A stretch of DNA of 64,000 nt from Ascoidea rubescens DSM 1968 (GCF_001661345.1 NW_017962913.1:1369428-1433427), one strand, 5' to 3'; counted from the stretch's first letter, positions 1 to 11,087 are shown. A program made the numbers and translations. The notes: generated by a model not told the origin, from the letters alone.

Positions 1-479
1 AATAAAAANAATAAAAATAAAAATAAAAATAAAAATAAAAATAAAAATAAAAATAAAAATAAAAATAAAAATAAAAATAAAAATAAAAATAAAAATAAAA
101 ATAAGACAAGATATAAAAAAATAAAATAAAAATATGTAGAACTTAATAAAAAGAAGTAAAAAATAATAATGAAAAATAAAAAGAAAAAACAAGCTGTGAA
201 AGAAATAAACTTATTTAAAACTAAGAATTTTATTAAGATTAATATTAGCTTATTTGAGGAATGAGATCTTCTATTTTTTTTCAATTTTTTTCCATTTTTT
301 TTTATATAAAATTGATTTGAAAGTTATATGAAGTTAAAATATGTTTTTTAAAAATAAAGAAGAGAAATAAAAATTGGAACAAATTGAAACGAATTGTAAT
401 GAATTGGAATGAATTAGGATGAGATGAGATAAACGGAAGAAAAAGCAATAAAATTGATTAAAGTTAATTAAAATCGATT
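1..479. repeat. hexamer tandem repeat and AT-rich 3' flank of VAN1
   Basis: Positions 1 to about 104 are a nearly perfect tandem array of a hexamer of the form AATAAA, roughly 17 copies, with one undetermined base (n) at position 9. The remainder to 479 is A/T-rich sequence downstream of the VAN1 stop codon with no convincing open frame. Low-order microsatellites like this are common in 3' intergenic sequence here. I see no gene. Confidence 0.8.
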
Positions 480-2186
480 CTAATTAACTTTGTCAGCAAT
501 TTTTTGTTGTCTTCTTTTCTTTCTTTCTTTTCTGGCGATTTCCTGTAAATCATCTTCACTTGGTTCATATATATGCCACACAGTGTAATGAGGCAAACCA
601 CCTACTTTAAAACCAAAATCTTTTGTCATTTTACCAAAAGCTTCAGTTTCAGCATGATTTTTATAGGTGAAAGCTGGAAAAGTAACACCTTGTCTAAAGA
701 TTCTTGCTTTGGCTAGGATAGAAACACCACCAACACCATCCATATCTACCAATTGGTCAGGATTACCATCTGAATCTCTTAAATAAGCCAAATGGACTCT
801 CCAAGTTGGATATTCAGCGTAGCCTTCGACTATAACATCATCTTCTTGCAAAGTTTTGGCCAATTCTAAACCCTGTTCACTTTCGATCCAGGTATTTAAA
901 TCATAAGGTTGTTCATTACCTAAAAATTCTGGAAGAGGTCTCCAAACGTTTGGCACAACGACATCGTAATCATGTTTCATTAAATCTTGAATAATTGAGC
1001 TGGAACTTTGTTCAATATCAGCATCTCTCCAATAAACCCAGGAATGGTAGGGTTTTAAGGAAGTAGATACTAACCAATTTCTTGCTCTGCCCATTAATTT
1101 TCTTCGAATTCCTTGGACTTTGACATCGTGCCTATCAGAGAAACCTTGACCTATTACTTGGCCGAAATCTTTTCTAAAAATTTGAACGCTTCTAAATGGA
1201 TTATTAAATTCAGAATGATAAGGTGGTTTAAAGGCGTTTTGAATCTTTTCAACATAATCAGGGTCCATGTATCTTAGATATAGATCGTTTGTACCTCTTA
1301 ATCTCCTATTTCTTTCTTTTATAAGATCATCTTGTTCATTTAATAAGCTCATAAGGGTCGAATTTTGTAGATGCATTGTATACTCAAATAAAGTATCAAG
1401 TGTTTTATCATTTTCTGAGCAATCCGAAACAAGAAAAGCTAGATCGATTAAACGGTGAGGATAATCCAAGTCCATGAGATGTTTGAACATGAGAGGCAAG
1501 ACATGTTGAGCATTTCTTAGTGGAATACATAATAAGACTAGTTGATTATTATCTTTTCCAAAGGGAGAGCCTTGAAAATCATTTAAATCATAATAAGCGA
1601 CAGTATTACGATAAATCTTTTCCAATTCTTCATCTTTTTCTGAGTTTTCTTTGGACCGATTATTCTGAGACTGACTATCTGGAGATTTATTATTTGAATC
1701 ATTATTTATATCATTTTTATTATTTATGATCTGATCTGATGTGACGGTATAGTGGTCATAATCATCATCATTTTTGTTATTCTGAATTGCATCAGTATTT
1801 TCAATGTTATCATTATCATTATCATTATTAATATCATTGTTATTATTTTGATTCGATGTTTTAGATGAATCAGGGTATCTTAATTCATTGTCATTTTTTT
1901 TAATATTTATATCGCTAGAAAATTTGTCTTTTAAAATTTCGCCCAATTGATCTTTTTTGTCCTTACGAAAAATCAATACTAAAAGAAACAATATTATTAT
2001 CAGATATACAATTTTGGACAAACTAAATCTTTTGTACTTTTTTATGGGCCTAAACTTATCAGTTTCCGACACATTGGTGCTTTGACGAGTTTGCAAAAAG
2101 TTAGAACAGAGAAATCTCGAAAAGAAATTGGAAGTGGTTGAAACAGATTTGGGAAAAAAAAAATTCAGATTGGGATTGCGATACAT
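480..2186 (-). CDS. VAN1: VAN1-type alpha-1,6-mannosyltransferase subunit (GT62, Anp1/Van1/Mnn9 family)
   Basis: This is a subunit of the cis-Golgi mannan polymerase that extends the alpha-1,6 mannose backbone of N-glycans; in S. cerevisiae Van1 pairs with Mnn9 in M-Pol I. The 568-aa product has a short cytosolic tail, one signal-anchor segment at about residues 58-74, an acidic Asn/Asp-rich stem to about 190, then the GT62 domain. Visible signatures are LLCIPLRNA, FLVSDCSE, the DxD-bearing YWRDADIE, and EGYAEYPTWRVHLAYLRD followed by GGLPHYTVWHIYEPS. The C-terminus with a basic KERKKRRQQK tail and the spacing match Van1 better than Anp1 or Mnn9. The start is an ATG just before the anchor region. 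The family assignment is certain; Van1 over its paralogues is strongly favoured from remembered sequence. Confidence 0.93.
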   Translation of the reverse strand: MYRNPNLNFFFPKSVSTTSNFFSRFLCSNFLQTRQSTNVSETDKFRPIKKYKRFSLSKIVYLIIILFLLVLIFRKDKKDQLGEILKDKFSSDINIKKNDNELRYPDSSKTSNQNNNNDINNDNDNDNIENTDAIQNNKNDDDYDHYTVTSDQIINNKNDINNDSNNKSPDSQSQNNRSKENSEKDEELEKIYRNTVAYYDLNDFQGSPFGKDNNQLVLLCIPLRNAQHVLPLMFKHLMDLDYPHRLIDLAFLVSDCSENDKTLDTLFEYTMHLQNSTLMSLLNEQDDLIKERNRRLRGTNDLYLRYMDPDYVEKIQNAFKPPYHSEFNNPFRSVQIFRKDFGQVIGQGFSDRHDVKVQGIRRKLMGRARNWLVSTSLKPYHSWVYWRDADIEQSSSSIIQDLMKHDYDVVVPNVWRPLPEFLGNEQPYDLNTWIESEQGLELAKTLQEDDVIVEGYAEYPTWRVHLAYLRDSDGNPDQLVDMDGVGGVSILAKARIFRQGVTFPAFTYKNHAETEAFGKMTKDFGFKVGGLPHYTVWHIYEPSEDDLQEIARKERKKRRQQKIADKVN

Positions 2187-2704
2187 ACTAAGGTAGGTCT
2201 GATTTTTTGTTATAAGAGTCTCTTAGTCTCATTGTGGGTGATGAGAATATGTGTCAAAACTGCAATTGCAGAAGGTGCCGAGTGATTAGTGATTTGTGAG
2301 AGATGGTTAATGAAAAGTGTTTGAGGAGTGTTTCGCAACTGATCAGAAAGACCACACAATCGAATTCAACAAAATCAATATAACAAATAACAGAAAGCAA
2401 AAAACAGTCAAAACCAGTGTAATGAAGGAAATAAAGAGAATACAGAGAATACAGAGAACAGAATAACAGAATAGCACTTTCTAAGCTCCTACAAACACAA
2501 TCGCTGGAAAAATGTCGCCCAGGCCAATCAGGTCTAGACCCGTGGAGAGACCCAAACGTGTTAGTCACGCGATACAAGAGCCAGCGGGAGGGTGCCACGC
2601 GCTGCTGCGTTGAGAATGCTGCACAGACTGCATACGCGTTGCTAGAAAGGAAAACCATGCAGACGGGTCAAAAAACAGAGACTGATCTTATCTCGGTGTA
2701 AACA
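2187..2704. promoter_or_regulatory. upstream region of VAN1 with a GC-rich island
   Basis: This gap lies between the VAN1 start codon and the tRNA-Pro gene. Positions about 2500-2660 are much richer in G and C than the surroundings. They hold a CCAAT box (GGCCAATCAG near 2519), two CACGCG-type motifs and an MCB-like ACGCGT at 2634-2639. An open frame of 134 codons on the minus strand here (2254-2658) looks like composition-driven chance. Function is inferred from position only. Confidence 0.5.
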
Positions 2705-2776
2705 GGCCGTGTGGTCTAGTGGTATGATTCTCGCTTTGGGTGCGAGAGGCCCTGGGTTCAATTCCCAGCTCGGCCC
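2705..2776 (+). tRNA. tRNA-Pro (anticodon UGG)
   Basis: An intronless 72-nt cloverleaf. The acceptor strands GGCCGTG and CTCGGCC pair with one T-T mismatch. The A-box-like D arm is TGGTCTAGTGG, the anticodon stem-loop is TCTCGC-TTTGGGT-GCGAGA with TGG at the anticodon position, and the T arm is CTGGG-TTCAATT-CCCAG (B box). The discriminator is C at 2776. A run of seven T at 2779-2785 follows directly and serves as the Pol III terminator. It is nearly identical to the S. cerevisiae tRNA-Pro(UGG) as I remember it, with a compensated change at acceptor pair 3-70. Confidence 0.97.
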
Positions 2777-3251
2777 TGTTTTTTTGTTCCCCCTCCTCCA
2801 ACAGGGGTTTCAATCGGAAGCAAGCGCTGTTTTGGTGTTGGAGACAATTCTGTGGTTGAAGGAGAAGGAATGACGGAATGACTATAGATGGAAGGTATAA
2901 ACTGCAAAAACAATATGAAAAAATGGCGATTAAAATTAAGTGCGAGAAAGGTGGAACTAAAAATTAAAAACAAAACTAAAAACTGAAAACAAAACTGAAA
3001 AAATTGGAAACTAAAATAAAAGTTAATTAATAGTGTGGTAACAAAATGAGCTATCAAGCATTATGTGAAAATTAATTATTAATGATAAATTATTAGATAT
3101 CCATCCAATAACTATTGAATTGAAAGGGTATAGTGTCATATTGTTTTTTGGATTTAACTGTAACCAGTGCAATATGATGTGATAGAGCTGTAAAGCAGAT
3201 GAGTGCAGTTTAGTTGGAACAATTGAAGCAATTGAAACCAGGTGAATTCAA
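2777..3251. other. gap between tRNA-Pro and the cyclin stop codon
   Basis: The gap starts with the Pol III T-run terminator and is otherwise AT-rich sequence at the 3' side of the minus-strand cyclin gene. A 99-codon minus-strand frame (2758-3057) overlaps the tRNA and has no recognisable protein character. Nothing else is supported. Confidence 0.6.
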
Positions 3252-5099
3252 TTATTGACATTCATCGACCATCTTGATCCAGTCCTGAACAAACAATGAT
3301 GTCCTTTTATATCTTTTCTCAGCATATTTTTCAAAAATTGCTTTGTGGTTTTCTTTGGCATCGCGACAGCTATGCAATAACACACTTGCTAATGGTTTCA
3401 ATTGCTCTTCTGTATATCCTGAATAATAAATGTGAGCAGAGGTCCAGCCTCCTCTGTTCAAAACAAATCTCGATAAATAATGCGATCCTGCTGCCAACCA
3501 ACTTGGTAGCGATGCAACAAATCTATAATCCATTATGCTGATCTCAAGGAAATATTTTGCTAGCGTTCTTGTCTCATAATCGTATTCATCTGCCTTTGAT
3601 GTTCTTCTTAAAAATGACATTGGTCCTGGCCATCCCATTTCAAAATTCAAAACGTTGATCATGAACTTTTCTGCCTGTAGTAATTCATCAATTGAATATG
3701 CATCATCAACCATATATGCAATTTCCTGAACTGATGGACAATTAACTTCTTCGTATTTAGCTGCAATGAATAACGCAACTGCTCCAACCAATTGAAATCT
3801 GCTTAACGATACTCTTCTTTTAGATAAAAACCGATCAATATAATTCACTGCTAAAAACAATGTCTCAGCCAATAAATTAAATCTTCCATGAACCTGAACA
3901 ATCCAATCAACTAACAATCCCCTCATATCCCATTCAATTTCAACTTGATTATCCATATAATTAGCGTCTGGTTTTAATTTATTTTCCAAATCATGCAAGT
4001 AATTATAAATTTCTGGAGCATATTCTGCTACCATTGTTGGATCATAGGTATCATCGTCACTCATATCTAGTGATTCATTATAATAGTATTGGAATACAGA
4101 ATATAATTTATAATCGTTCTCTTTAGAGATTTTATGGAATAATGGATCAGGACAAATTTTATCTAATAATTTTTCATTTTTGTTATTATTATTATTGTCA
4201 TTATCGTTATTGTTATTGTTATTGCTATTCCTATTTTTTTCATCTATTTGGTCAATTTTTTCTTTATCATTTATATTGTTACTTATTGATTTATATACAT
4301 TTGGATTTGAATCTTGAGTTTGATTACTAGATAATTCACTATCGGTTTCACTATCATTATCTGTATCGATATCATTTGATGATATACTGTCTTCACTATC
4401 GCTGTATTTACTGTTATTGTATTTCTTATTATATTTTTTTAAATCTTCGTTTTCACTATCATTATCATTATCATTATCGTTATCATCATCGTTTTCTACA
4501 TTATTTTTTCCATCATTATTGGAGATTGAAATTTGGGTATTTTTATCAATTTTTTGATAATTGTCATTAATTAGGCTATCATTTGGATTGTAATTTTCAA
4601 ATTGAATATTATCATTTAAATAAGGAAACTTTTTAAAGTTGGACGAATTTTCAATATCATTATCGATATTATCGATATTATCATTATCACTGAGTGGATC
4701 GATTTTTTGATATTCAGATAAAAAAGAAATGTTTAGATCGGTGTATTTATATTGATATTGATATTGGTAATTGTTTTTCAAGATTTTAGTGTTATTGTTA
4801 CTAATTTTCAAGATTTTATTGTTATTGTTACTATTTTCAGTTTCATTATCAACGAATACTTGAATTGTGTGTTGTTTTTTGCTTAAATGGGTATTTAAAT
4901 TTGTGGTATCATTTTTATTTAATAAGAATGATTTAACGTTATTTGACACAGTATTTAGAGCTTTTCTCTTTGGGATTTTAGGAATTTTGTTGATTATATT
5001 GTCATGGTTAAAATTTTGTATGTTAGAGGTATTGGAGGTATTGGAGGTATTGGAAGTATTCGAAGTATTCGAGATAACTTGGGTAGTTGATTTATTCAT
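3252..5099 (-). CDS. mitotic B-type cyclin (CLB1/CLB2-like)
   Basis: Regulatory subunit of the Cdc28/Cdk1 kinase acting at mitotic entry. The 615-aa product has a long Asn/Asp-rich N-terminal half and a C-terminal double cyclin fold from about residue 380. Cyclin hallmarks are EWDMRGLLVDWIVQVH, the FLAVNYIDRFLSKR segment, AAKYEEVNCPSV, and LAKYFLEISIMDYRF opening the second fold. The destruction signals are clear: a D-box RKALNTVSN at residues 45-53 and a KEN motif near residue 326, both expected for APC/C-dependent degradation. The N-terminus also has an (SNT)n run at residues 10-26. The ATG at 5099 precedes the D-box by about 44 residues, as in other Clb proteins. I cannot tell CLB1/2-type from CLB3/4-type with certainty. 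Confidence 0.93.
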   Translation of the reverse strand: MNKSTTQVISNTSNTSNTSNTSNTSNIQNFNHDNIINKIPKIPKRKALNTVSNNVKSFLLNKNDTTNLNTHLSKKQHTIQVFVDNETENSNNNNKILKISNNNTKILKNNYQYQYQYKYTDLNISFLSEYQKIDPLSDNDNIDNIDNDIENSSNFKKFPYLNDNIQFENYNPNDSLINDNYQKIDKNTQISISNNDGKNNVENDDDNDNDNDNDSENEDLKKYNKKYNNSKYSDSEDSISSNDIDTDNDSETDSELSSNQTQDSNPNVYKSISNNINDKEKIDQIDEKNRNSNNNNNNDNDNNNNNKNEKLLDKICPDPLFHKISKENDYKLYSVFQYYYNESLDMSDDDTYDPTMVAEYAPEIYNYLHDLENKLKPDANYMDNQVEIEWDMRGLLVDWIVQVHGRFNLLAETLFLAVNYIDRFLSKRRVSLSRFQLVGAVALFIAAKYEEVNCPSVQEIAYMVDDAYSIDELLQAEKFMINVLNFEMGWPGPMSFLRRTSKADEYDYETRTLAKYFLEISIMDYRFVASLPSWLAAGSHYLSRFVLNRGGWTSAHIYYSGYTEEQLKPLASVLLHSCRDAKENHKAIFEKYAEKRYKRTSLFVQDWIKMVDECQ

Positions 5100-8000
5100 T
5101 ATTATTTGGGTATTATAGAGTGATAAGATTAAGAGGTAATAGGAAAATGAGTGAATAAAGGAATGAATTTTGTTAATTGATGAGTTAATTAAAATATAAT
5201 ATTATGAAAGACATATAATGATTCTGTAGTATAATTATTTGATGGTTTAGTGGTTTAGTGGTTTAGTGGTATATTGTTTTAGTGGTATAATATGGTATGG
5301 TATGGTATGAAATAGTAAAGATAAAGATAAAGATGAAGATGAAGATGAAGATGAAAATGAAAATGAAGAATTGAGATTAAATAGATATACGATTGGATAA
5401 GAGTAATAAAACAGTTTGAGAATAAGAATTAAGAATTAAGAATTAAGAATTAAGAATTAAGAATTAAGAAATGAGATTTGAGAAATGAGAAAAATATTGA
5501 GAGGATATGATTATGAGAATAAGAATCAGTAAGATGTCGTTTTAAACAATTGATATGAGATATATAGAAGATAACGAATGAATTTTGAAGCTTGTGGACA
5601 TTAATTATTAGTTATTAATTAATTAATTAGTTAATTAATTAATGAATTTATTGTAATTTGATAGTATAATTTAATTATGAGATTAATAAAAAGAGGAAAG
5701 AAGAAGAGGAAAAGAATCTCTTTTAAAGAGAAAAAATACAATAAGAATAGAATAGAATAATAAAGTAGAATTCAAAATAAATAAAATAAATAAATAAGTA
5801 AATAAATAAATAAGTAAATAAATAAAGATATATATATAAATAAGAAAATAAGTAAATAGGTAAACAAATAACAAGTGAAGTGAAAGAAAAAAAAGAATTT
5901 AAAGAGACAAAAACCTCATTTTATTCAATTTATTCAGTTTATTCATTTTCTAGAAATTATTTTTAAATTTTGACAAAATTTTGTTAAATTTTTGTTAAAT
6001 TGTGATTAAATTTGTAATAAAATTTTAGGATAAAATGATAAAATGATAATAAAAATTTAATGGATTGTAACTTAAGCGTGATTGTTTTGAATTAGCTCTA
6101 TGTTGAAGTAAGGTTGAATAAGTAATGGGAAATAGAGAATAAAAGTTATTGAAAGTTAGTGAAAACTAAGAAAAATGAAAATAATTGAGTCTTTGAATGA
6201 TTGAATGAGTAGATAATGTGGAATAACAAGAGATATTATTAGATACTATTAGATATTATTAGATATTATTGGACAATATGGAATATTGTTGGATGCTATT
6301 GGACAATATGGGATAATGTAAGATAATACTGGATAATATTGGATAGTTTTGGATAGTATTGGGATTAACAGGATTGTATTAGGATTAACAGGATTGTATT
6401 AGGAGTATTGAAACTAATAGAAAAGAAAGTATTGCTTAGTTAGTTAATTTTAAAAAAAAATAATTAGTATTTACATTCATTTGCTCAAGATTGCAAGGAA
6501 GCCCAAATTGTGTTTGATAGTCTCTCCATGTCCCTGTGTTTAACCATAATGTGCATTATTGAAAGTTGTTGCGAGCTGGTGAAAGTTGTCGACGATTGTT
6601 CAGAGTTGTTGAGAAACATTGGGAGATATTGGGAGTTGTGTTGAAGAGAAGATGAAAATGATCAAGAATTGGAAAAAAATGGAGGTGATAAGTGATAACT
6701 GGAACCCAAAATTGGAATGTTGCTAAAAAAACTGGTCATTTGTAGTAATTGCTGAATTTAATTTTGAATACAGTTCAATTTTGAATTTGGATTTATCTAA
6801 TTTTTCAAAAGAAATAAAAGTCAAATTAAAGATAGTTCTGCAGCTGTTATAACATTTACAGTAAAAGGCTTGTAGGAAAATGCATCTTTTTATTTCCAAT
6901 TACCAGAAAACCTCAATTTCAATCGATTTCACGTATCTCCCAATCAAAAAGTATAAAAAGCACAAGAAGTGATAATAATTATCAAAAATTATCAAAATAT
7001 GCTAAAAAGTGTTTGAAAGTGTTTAAAATTGTCAAAGATCTTCGCTGCTTTCCTACTCAAACTACCCATTCTTAAACCATTCTTAATCTTGCTCTGTCTG
7101 AAGGTTTTTGTTCTTGCAAACTGAGACCCGTAGGAGTTTGGTAAATTGTTGCAAAAACCCGCTCTTGCCAGCACGTGTGGTTCCGGCCATGCATCGTGAC
7201 TCAGAGTGTCCTGTTTGTGCGGACATAAAAGCCATATTGTCTTTTATAGGCCCTCGTGATTTACTTTTATATCCCAGCGACGCCTGTAAACACAGGGATA
7301 TGAGCGGCCGGCATGCTTGCCTGCAAATACTGCTCTTTCCACCTCTCCGACACGTGCTGCAGCACGAGCGCCATCACCGGCTCTGCGCACCAGCGATGTG
7401 GGTGCTCCGACAACGCCGTGGCTGGCGGCGCTGCACCGCACACACCGCATATACTGCATGCGCTACCTCAGTGCTGGCTCGCGCGGTGCAGAAGAATTCA
7501 CTGAAATTTGCTACTCTGAGCGCTCCACATCTTTTTGACTTCTTCCGCGCAGGTTTCTATTTTTACCCTTTCTGGCCCATTTCTGGCATCCATACTCCGG
7601 TGTCATCTGTGCTGCTTCTGCTGTTTCTCGATCTTCCACAGAATGTTAGATAGCGTTGAGTATCACCACTGTTATTTCATCTTGCAAAACACCATCGGCG
7701 CTAGCTTCGACAAGATGACCACTGTTTCATCTTAAATTGAGCAGCCGGGATGCAAATGCCTTCTTCACGCAAAACACAATCTCAAAAATGCTTCCCCAGT
7801 TTTTTCTCTCCGTTTTCTTTTTCAACCCATTTACACGGCACATGCAGCATTAATACATGCGTGTGCAAAGTAACACATCCTAAAACGCATGCCTACGTAG
7901 TTGTGCTGCTTTGGCTCGCCATCTGTGTGGATGCTGCTTTTTCGCTGTTTCACACTCTACTTGCAAGCTAATATACTTCAATGGGACCTCATTTTCTTAT

Positions 8001-8144
8001 ATTTTCTATTATCTTCCTTTTCTATCTTCACTTTTACCTCTTTCATTTATTTTGCTTTCATTAAATTTTTGTTTTGGGTTTTTTTTGCTTTGGGCTTCCC
8101 AGTGTCTGCTTTTATTGTTTTCCATAGTTTCTTGTTGCTTCATC
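5100..8144. promoter_or_regulatory. 3-kb divergent intergenic region between the cyclin and the 980-aa gene
   Basis: This is the largest stretch with no supported gene in the window. It lies between two divergently transcribed genes. The left two thirds are AT-rich with several short tandem repeats: TGGTTTAG repeated three times near 5243-5270, GAATTAA repeated six times at 5426-5467, and a degenerate array built on GATATTATTA at about 6230-6400. From about 7110 to 7500 a GC-rich island carries two CACGTG palindromes (7172-7177, 7351-7356) and a TGACTCA motif near 7199. No open frame here looks like a real protein. Both promoters presumably lie here; a noncoding RNA cannot be excluded. Confidence 0.5.
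5426..5467. repeat. GAATTAA heptamer x6
   Basis: Six consecutive perfect copies of the 7-mer GAATTAA lie in the noncoding DNA upstream of the cyclin gene. A seven-base period excludes a codon-repeat origin. Confidence 0.85.
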
Positions 8145-11087
8145 ATGAGCCATCTGCACCAACGATCCAGTTCAATTTGGAAAAGAAGCTCTCTTCGTTT
8201 CAATATAGGTGAAAAGTTGAACTCTCTATTTTCTGACTCAACTACCCCAAGCAATTCTAACTTTTTAAATAATTTAAATGTTTCAAATATTTACTCTTCA
8301 ACTTCAAACCAATTCTCCAATAATACAACTTTAAACGTAAACAATGAGCAAAACACAAATTTATCAATAAACACCAATTTAGATAAAACTTCAAATCAAA
8401 ATACTTCGCATAATCGACGAAACTCTTTAAAATTAAAACTATCTCCAAAGATCAAACATTTCCATTTACACACTCCCGCTAACTCTCCTCCTTCAGAATC
8501 TCCTGTTGACTCAAAATTCTCAAAGGATCATGATTTTCATAACAATCAATTGGATTCACAAAATATCAGATACCCTAATCGTCACAGTTTATCTATATCA
8601 AGATCTGATCTCCCGAGAAATGACTCAAAACTATCTCTAGATTTACCTACTTTACCACCTTTTAATAGTAATAGTAATAGTAGTATAAATATTATTGATA
8701 ATAAAAACAACAATGAAAACAATAACAATGATGATAATAATAACGTTTATTTAAATATATCAGAAAATAAAATTTCAAGAACAAACTCCTTTTTACCCAA
8801 TTCTACTGCCACGAGTTCAATTCTCTCCAGACCAAACTCCTATAGCAGTAAAACTTCTCGTTTAAGAAGAAAACCACCCACAGATACTGACCATAATGAA
8901 ATAAGTCAGCAACAAGAATCATTAAAGGAAAACGAAAACGAAAAAGAAAAAGAAAAGGAAAAGGAAAAGGAAAAGGAAAATTCTACCCAATTAGATACTA
9001 CCAATGTTACCACTAGTATTACAACGACTTCTCATGATAATAATAAAATATTACCTTATCCAAACATATCTGATTTGGAAAATTTAAACAAAAATTTAGA
9101 CCAATTAATCGTAGATAGCAACTTAAACAACAAAAGTAGTCAAGGCACTCTAACAAATTTAGTTACTAATTCAAGTGATATTTCAAATGTTTTTCCTTTA
9201 AACTTGGATTACTCTTCTCATTCACCAATTATTTCTACTACGATCAATTCTTCTACCACTGATAATGGTAATAATGGTATTAATAACAATAATAACACAG
9301 TTGAAGATGATAATGAAGATATTCATAATTTAATTAAAGAAGATCAAAAATTATTACAAAGTGAAGTAGAAATATTAAAATTTCAAGAAAAGGCTTTAAA
9401 TTCTGTTCACCCAGTCGATTATAGAATCAATTCTCCATCAAAAGACCATTTCAGTAACCAACAACCAAATTATCAGTCGACTAATAATCAGTTGACCAAT
9501 AATCAGCCAATTAATAACCAACCAACTAATAACCCAAATAATAATTTATCTATATTACCCTCAAATTTTAATCAATTTGATAACCAAGATGATTCCCCCA
9601 AAACCGAAAGACAAAGACAGTTTTCTCTTGGCCAATCCTCCGATATCACAACTGAAACCTATATCTTGGGTGATACTTCATCTCAAATGACCTATGACCA
9701 TAATACTTTAATATCAAATCAAATCAAATCACAATTATCTCCCCAAATTCAGAATAATTACAATGATAACGTCAGTTATGTGTCAAATGATGAAAACCCC
9801 TTTACTTTTTCTTCTGATGATGATGGTGATGGCGACGTTGATAATGATTCGCTACTATTCCAATCCCAAAAGAAATCAAACGAAATATCAATTAGAAACA
9901 CAAAATTTTCTTTAAACAGTGACTCTCCTCCATTTATAAGACCTATGCTGCCAAGAGATAATGCCTTTATAGATAGAAGACAAAGCAGGTCCACTGGGTA
10001 TTCATTCGACCAATCAGATGACGAATTGACTTTTGAAGTTAAAAAACCAACATATCACGGATATTTGGACCAAAATACTGATCATAATAGAAAAATGGTT
10101 ATCATGAACAACGTCACTGATGACGAAAATGACAAAAGGAATATCAGCCAACCCCAAAATGAAATTGAAAATCCCACTCTGTTGAATATACCTTCTGATT
10201 TATTAATTACAAGTTCACAATCGGATTTGAAAAATTTGTCACCAGAAAAAATCTTCTCCTATGATAGAAGAGAAGAAATGACAGCTCCACCGGTTACTTA
10301 TGCAACAAAACCACAGTATAAAGGAGTTTCAAGAAGACTTCCTCCTGGTGTTGCACCATTGTCTGTTGGAAATAGAAGAACTTATTCGTCTTCAACTTTT
10401 GTGGCACTGGAGGAAAATCCAGTGATTTCGAATAAAAATAATGCAACAAGATCTTCTCAAGCTTATAATCCACAAGTTCTGCAAAATTCTTCAAATATTG
10501 ATAATTCAATTTATATTGATCCAAATAAAGGTAAAAAGTCTTCTTACATTGAAGAATTAAGAAGTAAAGCTCGAACCGCAAATTGCGATATTTCTTATAA
10601 AAAATGGGGTCTTCCCCTAGCTATTCGATTGGTTAATAAAGACCTGCGTATTTCAAAGGTTTCACTAGATTCTAAATCTACTTATTTTCAAAATGATTTA
10701 AAACATTTATCATTACAGCCAAGACTATTAGCTTCAGAAGTTGAAAACAATGACGTGTTCAGCGATCTTTTGTCAATTAAAAAAGAAAACAGTCTATCAA
10801 ACAAACGAAAATCTTTGGAATCTAACGTTTTAATCAAAGCATTAAAAGATATGGGTGATTCAGGTATTCAAAAATCTCCATCAAATGTTTCCAGTTTTGT
10901 GGATAATAATAGCTCCGATATTTTGGGAGATAAAACCACTATTAGGAGCAGCCACAGCTCAATTTTAAAATCACCCAAAGGATCAGGTACATCAAGATAT
11001 AACAGTATAAGATCAACCATGTCATTTTCAGAGGGAGGAATGAAGCTATTTATTGCCAATCCAGATGTCCATTCTGATAGTGATTGA
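8145..11087 (+). CDS. unrecognised Asn/Ser-rich protein with a conserved-looking C-terminal third
   Basis: I do not recognise this gene. The frame is open upstream to 7911, but the first ATG is at 8145, giving 980 aa. The protein is mostly low complexity (Asn, Ser, Asp) with a Glu/Lys tract (EKEKEKEKEK) near residue 270. Segments that look constrained lie in the C-terminal 400 residues. These include RQSRSTGYSFDQSDDELTF, PPVTYATKPQYKGVSRRLP with PGVAPLSVGNRRTYSSSTF directly after it, and SYIEELRSKAR with YKKWGLPLAIRLVNKDLRIS. Multiple RRxS/T-type sites suggest regulation by phosphorylation. No signal peptide or membrane segment follows the ATG. Codon 4 is CTG, a codon avoided elsewhere in the window. 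Its long promoter resembles that of a regulator, but no function is proposed. Confidence 0.8.
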   Translation: MSHLHQRSSSIWKRSSLRFNIGEKLNSLFSDSTTPSNSNFLNNLNVSNIYSSTSNQFSNNTTLNVNNEQNTNLSINTNLDKTSNQNTSHNRRNSLKLKLSPKIKHFHLHTPANSPPSESPVDSKFSKDHDFHNNQLDSQNIRYPNRHSLSISRSDLPRNDSKLSLDLPTLPPFNSNSNSSINIIDNKNNNENNNNDDNNNVYLNISENKISRTNSFLPNSTATSSILSRPNSYSSKTSRLRRKPPTDTDHNEISQQQESLKENENEKEKEKEKEKEKENSTQLDTTNVTTSITTTSHDNNKILPYPNISDLENLNKNLDQLIVDSNLNNKSSQGTLTNLVTNSSDISNVFPLNLDYSSHSPIISTTINSSTTDNGNNGINNNNNTVEDDNEDIHNLIKEDQKLLQSEVEILKFQEKALNSVHPVDYRINSPSKDHFSNQQPNYQSTNNQLTNNQPINNQPTNNPNNNLSILPSNFNQFDNQDDSPKTERQRQFSLGQSSDITTETYILGDTSSQMTYDHNTLISNQIKSQLSPQIQNNYNDNVSYVSNDENPFTFSSDDDGDGDVDNDSLLFQSQKKSNEISIRNTKFSLNSDSPPFIRPMLPRDNAFIDRRQSRSTGYSFDQSDDELTFEVKKPTYHGYLDQNTDHNRKMVIMNNVTDDENDKRNISQPQNEIENPTLLNIPSDLLITSSQSDLKNLSPEKIFSYDRREEMTAPPVTYATKPQYKGVSRRLPPGVAPLSVGNRRTYSSSTFVALEENPVISNKNNATRSSQAYNPQVLQNSSNIDNSIYIDPNKGKKSSYIEELRSKARTANCDISYKKWGLPLAIRLVNKDLRISKVSLDSKSTYFQNDLKHLSLQPRLLASEVENNDVFSDLLSIKKENSLSNKRKSLESNVLIKALKDMGDSGIQKSPSNVSSFVDNNSSDILGDKTTIRSSHSSILKSPKGSGTSRYNSIRSTMSFSEGGMKLFIANPDVHSDSD

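Noticed and set aside
2254-2658. 134-codon minus-strand frame upstream of VAN1
   Set aside because: It spans the GC island and an AT-rich stretch with no recognisable domain; better explained as promoter sequence.
7108-7738. Several overlapping frames on both strands in the GC-rich block before the 980-aa gene
   Set aside because: High GC lowers stop-codon frequency; the frames overlap on both strands and none resembles a protein.
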